From assembly GCA_947598455.1 (NCBI GenBank), contig CANQFI010000052.1:1-10873 (forward strand): a DNA stretch of 10,873 nt. Reading direction: 5' to 3'. Position numbers and translations under genes: made by a program. Positions 7,008-10,873 of this stretch are shown one piece after another; position 1 is the first letter of the stretch, and every line of letters starts with the position of its first letter. Origin of the DNA: an uncultured Bacilli bacterium (GTDB taxonomy: Bacteria > Bacillota_I > Bacilli_A > RF39 > UBA660). The notes under the pieces are model-generated. The model saw nothing but the letters and a program-made list of their open reading frames with translations, did not search any database and was not told the origin of the DNA.

Positions 7008-7826
7008 ATGAATGATAAAATTTTACCTAGTCTTAAATTAGTTTTTAGACCTTTAGTAATGTATAAAGGTGAATGGGAATTTGCTGATGGTTTAAGAGAA
7101 ATAGCACTAATTAAAAAAGATAAAAATTTATACGATGAATTTATTGAAAGATACTATTATTTGCCTTTAGGAGTAATTTTTAAAGAAGATGATTTAACTA
7201 GAAGTTTTAAATATGAGATATGTTCAACATTAGGAGTTGGAGGAAGAACATTAAGATTTTCGAAAAAAGCTTTCTTACGTAATATAATATCTAATGTAGA
7301 TGATGTTGTTGATTATGGCGATGAAGAGGTCTTTAAAAAATTAAAACAAGCAATTAGAGCACGTAAAGATATTTATCGTGATGTATATAAATTAGATAAA
7401 GATTCAATGTATTATGAAGATTTATATGAAGAATATCAAAATAGTAATGTTGATATGGAATTTAGAGATTATGTAATACTATGTAAGAAAAAATTTACTA
7501 GATTACTAAATGGGTATACAGCATTATTAGAATTATTTGATAAATCAATAGATATAGATAAATTTATTAGTTGTTTTGATGTTAATCAATTATATTTATT
7601 TACGGTTTATTCTATTTTAAAAAATAGTGAAATATATTTTGAAAAATATGGTCGTTTAGATTATAGTGTAGAAACGATAGATTCATATAGGGATTTAGTT
7701 AGTGAATTAAGAAAAGAAAATTCAGAATATGATGCAATTATTAAAGTTAATAATAAAATATATGTAATTGATGATTTATTTAAAGAATATGATGAATTAT
7801 TAAGTAAAAGTAAAACAAATAGATAA
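7008..7826 (+). CDS. Hypothetical soluble protein, 272 residues
   Basis: I do not recognise this protein. It has no signal peptide or membrane segment, is rich in Lys, Asp, Glu and Tyr, and looks mostly helical. The N-terminal third contains PSLKLVFRPLVMYKGEWEFADGL-type mixed strands and a Gly-rich turn in STLGVGGRTLRF. The middle carries basic helical segments such as KQAIRARKDIYRDVYK, and the C-terminal end is acidic and helical. The last 15 residues (258-272) resemble residues 10-24 of the protein encoded by the next gene, with eight identities. It follows the murL-murD pair by 64 bases but has its own -10 box, so a cell-wall role cannot be assumed. An AT-rich hairpin overlaps its stop codon. 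Confidence 0.75.
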   Translation: MNDKILPSLKLVFRPLVMYKGEWEFADGLREIALIKKDKNLYDEFIERYYYLPLGVIFKEDDLTRSFKYEICSTLGVGGRTLRFSKKAFLRNIISNVDDVVDYGDEEVFKKLKQAIRARKDIYRDVYKLDKDSMYYEDLYEEYQNSNVDMEFRDYVILCKKKFTRLLNGYTALLELFDKSIDIDKFISCFDVNQLYLFTVYSILKNSEIYFEKYGRLDYSVETIDSYRDLVSELRKENSEYDAIIKVNNKIYVIDDLFKEYDELLSKSKTNR

Positions 7827-7842
7827 TTATATCTATTTTTTT
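7817..7842 (+). terminator. Weak AT-rich terminator-like hairpin
   Basis: AAATAGATA (7817-7825) is a perfect nine-base complement of TATCTATTT (7830-7838) around a four-base loop, followed by T to 7842. The stem has only one G-C pair and includes the stop codon of the 7008 gene, so termination may be partial. Confidence 0.45.
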
Positions 7843-7849
7843 CTATTTA

Positions 7850-7858
7850 TGATAAAAT
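7850..7858 (+). promoter_or_regulatory. Possible extended -10 promoter for the 7884 gene
   Basis: TGA followed by TAAAAT (7853-7858) forms a TGn-extended -10 box 25 bases before ATG 7884. No good -35 is present. TATGAT at 7848 and TATAAA at 7864 are competing readings. Confidence 0.35.
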
Positions 7859-7883
7859 TGTTTTATAAAGTAGAGTGATATGT

Positions 7884-9779
7884 ATGCGAGAAAAAAAATA
7901 TGCCCATGTTCTTGAAGAATATGAAGAGATGTTAAAGAAGAGCCGTACTAATGAAGATATTGAAGAAGTTGTGGAAGATGATGAAGAAAAGATAGAAAAT
8001 CTTTCAACGACAAGACAAATTAAGTATAAAGAATTACAAAATTCATTAGATAGTAATGCTATTAATAATGTAATTGATGATGATGTTAAAGAAGACGATG
8101 AAATTGCAACTAATAACTCTGAAGAAAATAAACCAATAAAGGAAAACGTTGAAGATATTTTAGAAAATACTGATCATCTACAAGCATTAGAAAAAATGCC
8201 TCAAGACGATAAAGAAGAACACGTTATAGAAGAGAACTCTGATGAAGATAGTACTGATGTAAAAATAGAACAAGTAAGTGGAAAATCTGATTTAGATGAT
8301 CTTTATTTAACTACTTCTTTTCAACCTTTTAGAAAAAGATTTAAATTAAGTAAATTATTTAAAAAAATAATAATAATTATTTTAATTATTGGAATAGTAG
8401 GTGGAATAGGCTATTTTGGAATTTATCCTTTAGCTCAAAAATATATTTTTAATACACCTAAAAAAGTATTTGAACGTTCAATAGATTATGTGTCTGATAT
8501 GGTAGGAAATATTATTCCTGCAGAAGATGAAAACAATAAAGAAATAGAGTCTTTATTATATAAATATAATATAGATTTTAATTCTGATATTGAAGGTAGT
8601 GAAATACTTTCTGATTATAATTATGCAATAGATTTTGGGGTTGATTTTAAAAAGAATATAATGTTATTAAATGGAACAATGGATAAAGGAGAAGAAAGTG
8701 TTGGAATCTCTTTATATCAAAAGGAGAAAGATGCATATTTAAAATATTCAACTGATGATAATTATATGTTAGTAAATAATGATGCTGAAGAAGTAAATGG
8801 TTTTGAATTACAAGATATCTTTAATTCAATTAATCAAGTTTCAACAAGTGATATGAAGTATGCAATAACTGCAGATTTAAACATATATAAATCATTATTA
8901 GATGATAAATATTTAAGTAAAGATAAAGATGAAATTACAATAGATGGAAAAGCTATTGAAGTAACAAGAAATACTCTTAAGTTAGATCAAAAAGCAGCTA
9001 TTGAATTAGATAAAAAATATTATGAAAAAGTAAAAGAGGATAAAAAACTATTAGAAATATTAGCAATATATGAAGACATGGCAACTTCAGAATATGAAGA
9101 TTATATTGATAATATTAATGTAGAAGATGAATATGAAAAAGATTATGAAGAAGCTATTAATATCTATACAACTAAAGGTAATAAATTTGTTGGTTTTGAT
9201 ATTGAAGAAAACGGCTTTAGAGTAATGTATTATTATACTAATAATAATGAGTTTGACTTTTATATTAATTTAACTGATGATGAAGTATGTCAGGCTGGTA
9301 TGGATTGTGCTGCTGAAGATAAAACGGTCTTTCAGGTAACTGGTGAAAAAAAAGATAATGAAACTGAAACTGTTATAAAATATAATAATAAAAAGATAGC
9401 CACATTATATGTTAAAACATTTACTAAAGATTTAATTGATTTAGATTATGAACTAAATTTCCAAGGTGTTTATTTTGAAGGGACTTTAAAAATTGAGGGA
9501 ATACTAGATAAAAATAAGAGTAATATTGATCTTAATGTTAAGACATCAGAATTTTTTATGAATCTTAAATTAGAATGGGAAGCTAAATATAATTGTGATG
9601 TTGAAATAGTAAAAGGCGATGATTTTGTTCCATATAGTGAAGAAGAGGATACAAAAAGATCTGAAAAGTTTTCGGAAAAACTGGATGAGTTGGGAATATT
9701 GGATATAATTAATGAGACGGCAACGACAGAGATAACGGAAAATGATGATAATTCGGTTGTAGCTTCAAATGCGATATAA
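7884..9779 (+). CDS. Single-span surface protein with an acidic cytoplasmic head
   Basis: A 631-residue protein of a family I cannot name. Residues 1 to about 145 are highly acidic (runs of E/D with scattered Lys), probably disordered and cytoplasmic. A basic stretch (RKRFKLSKLFKK) precedes one strongly hydrophobic span at about 161-183. The remaining ~445 residues should face outward. This part is rich in alternating strand-like segments and Asp, with three cysteines: C469 and C475 close together (a possible small disulfide loop) and C571. No LPXTG motif, lipobox or enzyme motif is seen. The C-terminus is a Thr/Glu/Asn-rich tail. ATG 7884 is chosen because the in-frame GTG at 7875 lies in the purine-rich AGAGTG that serves as ribosome binding site. 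A strong terminator follows immediately. Confidence 0.8.
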   Translation: MREKKYAHVLEEYEEMLKKSRTNEDIEEVVEDDEEKIENLSTTRQIKYKELQNSLDSNAINNVIDDDVKEDDEIATNNSEENKPIKENVEDILENTDHLQALEKMPQDDKEEHVIEENSDEDSTDVKIEQVSGKSDLDDLYLTTSFQPFRKRFKLSKLFKKIIIIILIIGIVGGIGYFGIYPLAQKYIFNTPKKVFERSIDYVSDMVGNIIPAEDENNKEIESLLYKYNIDFNSDIEGSEILSDYNYAIDFGVDFKKNIMLLNGTMDKGEESVGISLYQKEKDAYLKYSTDDNYMLVNNDAEEVNGFELQDIFNSINQVSTSDMKYAITADLNIYKSLLDDKYLSKDKDEITIDGKAIEVTRNTLKLDQKAAIELDKKYYEKVKEDKKLLEILAIYEDMATSEYEDYIDNINVEDEYEKDYEEAINIYTTKGNKFVGFDIEENGFRVMYYYTNNNEFDFYINLTDDEVCQAGMDCAAEDKTVFQVTGEKKDNETETVIKYNNKKIATLYVKTFTKDLIDLDYELNFQGVYFEGTLKIEGILDKNKSNIDLNVKTSEFFMNLKLEWEAKYNCDVEIVKGDDFVPYSEEEDTKRSEKFSEKLDELGILDIINETATTEITENDDNSVVASNAI

Positions 9780-9805
9780 AGAATGATATTAGTCATTCTT
9801 TTTTT
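9778..9805 (+). terminator. Rho-independent terminator
   Basis: AAGAATGA (9779-9786) pairs with TCATTCTT (9793-9800) around a six-base loop. The T run continues to 9805. It starts within the stop codon of the 7884 gene. Confidence 0.88.
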
Positions 9806-9810
9806 CTTTA

Positions 9811-9819
9811 TGTTATAAT
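9811..9819 (+). promoter_or_regulatory. Extended -10 promoter for the PPC-domain gene
   Basis: TGT plus TATAAT (9814-9819) makes a TGn-extended perfect -10 box immediately after the terminator. The would-be -35 region is the terminator stem and does not match. The box ends 16 bases before the ATG, so the leader is about ten bases. Confidence 0.55.
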
Positions 9820-9835
9820 TAGAGAGAGGTGTAAT

Positions 9836-10258
9836 ATGGAATATAAAAAGATAGATAATAATTATTATGTTATTAGAATTGATAAAGATGAAGAAGTATT
9901 AAGTAAAATTAAGGAACTTTGTGAAAAATTAGATATAAAATGTGGTTCGGTTGTTGGACTTGGAGCTGCTTCATATGTTAAAGTTGGGTTATTTAATACA
10001 ATGGAAAAAGAATACCATAGTAAAGAATATAAGGGTGCAATGGAAATAACATCATTAATTGGTAATATTTCGAGAATGAATAAGGAAACTTATTTACATT
10101 TTCATATAAATTTATGTGATGAAACGATGAATGTTTTTGGGGGACATTTAAATGAATGTATTATTGGAGCAACTTGCGAACTTGTTTTAACTAGATTAGA
10201 TGGTGATGTTAATCGTGAATTTAATCAAGAGATAGGGTTAAATTTATATAAATTTTAA
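9836..10258 (+). CDS. PPC/DUF296-domain protein
   Basis: A 140-residue protein that is a single PPC domain (PF03479, also called DUF296), a fold seen alone in bacteria and fused to AT-hooks in plants. Family hallmarks are the GSVVGLGAASYVKVGLF strand-turn (37-53), the EITSLIGNIS segment (70-79), and the LHFHINLCDETMNVFGGHL block (87-105) followed by a CELVL strand. H88, H90 and H104 are in positions where bacterial PPC proteins can bind a metal. No AT-hook is present. Bacterial members are often annotated as DNA-binding, but this is weakly supported and the cellular role is unknown. GAGAGGTG lies four bases before the ATG. The ABC ATPase gene starts 46 bases downstream and may be partly co-transcribed, since no terminator intervenes. 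Confidence 0.92.
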   Translation: MEYKKIDNNYYVIRIDKDEEVLSKIKELCEKLDIKCGSVVGLGAASYVKVGLFNTMEKEYHSKEYKGAMEITSLIGNISRMNKETYLHFHINLCDETMNVFGGHLNECIIGATCELVLTRLDGDVNREFNQEIGLNLYKF

Positions 10259-10277
10259 AGGAAAATAAATGATTATA

Positions 10278-10283
10278 TATAAT
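10278..10283 (+). promoter_or_regulatory. Possible -10 box for the ABC ATPase gene
   Basis: A perfect TATAAT (10278-10283) lies 21 bases before the ATG, but in a TA-repeat run and with only a weak -35 (TTAAAG, 10255-10260). It may be chance in AT-rich DNA. Confidence 0.35.
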
Positions 10284-10304
10284 AATATAGATAGGAGGGT
10301 TAGT

Positions 10305-10873
10305 ATGGAAAAAGAAAAAATACTAGAAGTAAAAAATATTAATAAGTATTTTGGGAAAAAACAGGTTTTAAAAGATGTTTCTTTTGATGTATTTGCTGGA
10401 GAGATACTTGGTTTTATAGGACCAAATGGGGCTGGTAAAACGACAACTATTAAATTAATATTAGGATTACAGTCAATTAGCGGGGGAGAAGTAGTTATTA
10501 ATGGCTATAATGTAGTAAAAGATTTTGAAAAAGCTATTGCCAAAGTAGGAGCAATAGTTGAAAGTCCGGATTTATATATGTATTTAACGGGACGAAAAAA
10601 TTTAGAATTAATTGCTAATATGTATCAAGATGTAACTAAAGAAAGAATAGAAGAAGTTATCAAAATATCTGGTTTAGATAATAGAATAAATGATAAAGTG
10701 AGTAAATATAGTTTAGGAATGCGTCAAAGACTTGGTATTGCTGCTTCAATTATTAATAAACCAAATATTTTAATTTTAGATGAACCAACTAATGGTTTAG
10801 ATCCAGAAGGAATAAAAGAATTAAGAGATTTATTAAAAAAATTAGCTAAAGAAGAAAAAATGGGTATTTTAAT
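10305..10873 (+). CDS. ABC transporter ATP-binding protein, BcrA-type (partial, 3' end cut)
   Basis: The first 189 codons of an ABC ATPase run off the window edge without a stop. Walker A is GPNGAGKT (39-46), the signature is SLGMRQR (136-142), Walker B is ILILDE (155-160) and the D-loop is GLDP (164-167). The Q-loop position reads AIVESPDLY, with Glu (E86) instead of Gln. This form is common in the BcrA/bacitracin-type exporter group, which works with a separate membrane subunit. That subunit should be encoded just beyond the window. AGGAGGG (10293-10299) five bases before the ATG is the strongest ribosome binding site here. The substrate cannot be told; resistance to or export of a peptide or lipid is the usual guess for this group. 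Confidence 0.95.
   Translation, partial: MEKEKILEVKNINKYFGKKQVLKDVSFDVFAGEILGFIGPNGAGKTTTIKLILGLQSISGGEVVINGYNVVKDFEKAIAKVGAIVESPDLYMYLTGRKNLELIANMYQDVTKERIEEVIKISGLDNRINDKVSKYSLGMRQRLGIAASIINKPNILILDEPTNGLDPEGIKELRDLLKKLAKEEKMGIL

Noticed and set aside
9470..9796. Minus-strand 108-codon open frame
   Set aside because: It is antisense to the end of the 7884 gene and begins in its terminator. The Ser/Leu-rich translation is typical of a shadow frame.
1..10873. Mycoplasma-type genetic code with UGA as tryptophan
   Set aside because: The 2402 gene and murD end in TGA at sensible positions, the former followed at once by a terminator, and tryptophans are encoded by TGG.

Overview
The window is very AT-rich, uses TAA and TGA as stops and TGG for tryptophan (genetic code 11), has AGGAGG-type ribosome binding sites and puts every recognisable gene on the + strand. 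This fits a low-GC Firmicutes/Bacilli lineage, possibly a gut-type relative of Erysipelotrichia or walled 'Mycoplasmatota'. The peptidoglycan genes argue against a wall-less mycoplasma. The species cannot be named from this sequence.

Layout. Positions 1-331 hold a non-coding stretch and what looks like the decayed C-terminal end of a DUF402-type gene. A SAM-dependent methyltransferase overlaps its end (309-1046). An unrecognised 140-residue protein (1193-1615) and a two-helix DUF1003 membrane protein (1773-2282) follow. Next is a 587-residue protein with an Asn-rich pentapeptide-repeat head, a DUF2628-like membrane region and an outer domain (2402-4165), closed by a good terminator.

The centre of the window is an overlapping pair, murL (4270-5610) and a divergent murD (5591-6943). 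Together they suggest the alternative route to D-glutamate in peptidoglycan: L-Glu is added to UDP-MurNAc-L-Ala by a MurD2-type ligase and then epimerised in place by MurL, which bypasses glutamate racemase. Downstream are an unrecognised soluble protein (7008-7826), a single-span surface protein with an acidic cytoplasmic head (7884-9779) and a second good terminator. A PPC/DUF296 protein (9836-10258) and the start of a BcrA-type ABC transporter ATPase (10305 to the window end) complete it.

Apart from murL-murD, most genes look like separate short transcription units. TATAAT-like boxes, several with a TGn extension, lie only about 16-25 bases before the start codon, so leaders are very short. 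Four starts (DUF1003, murD, the 7008 gene, the 7884 gene) are placed downstream of the longest open frame because the ribosome binding site would otherwise overlap or abut the start codon. No tRNA, rRNA, CRISPR array or insertion sequence was recognised.
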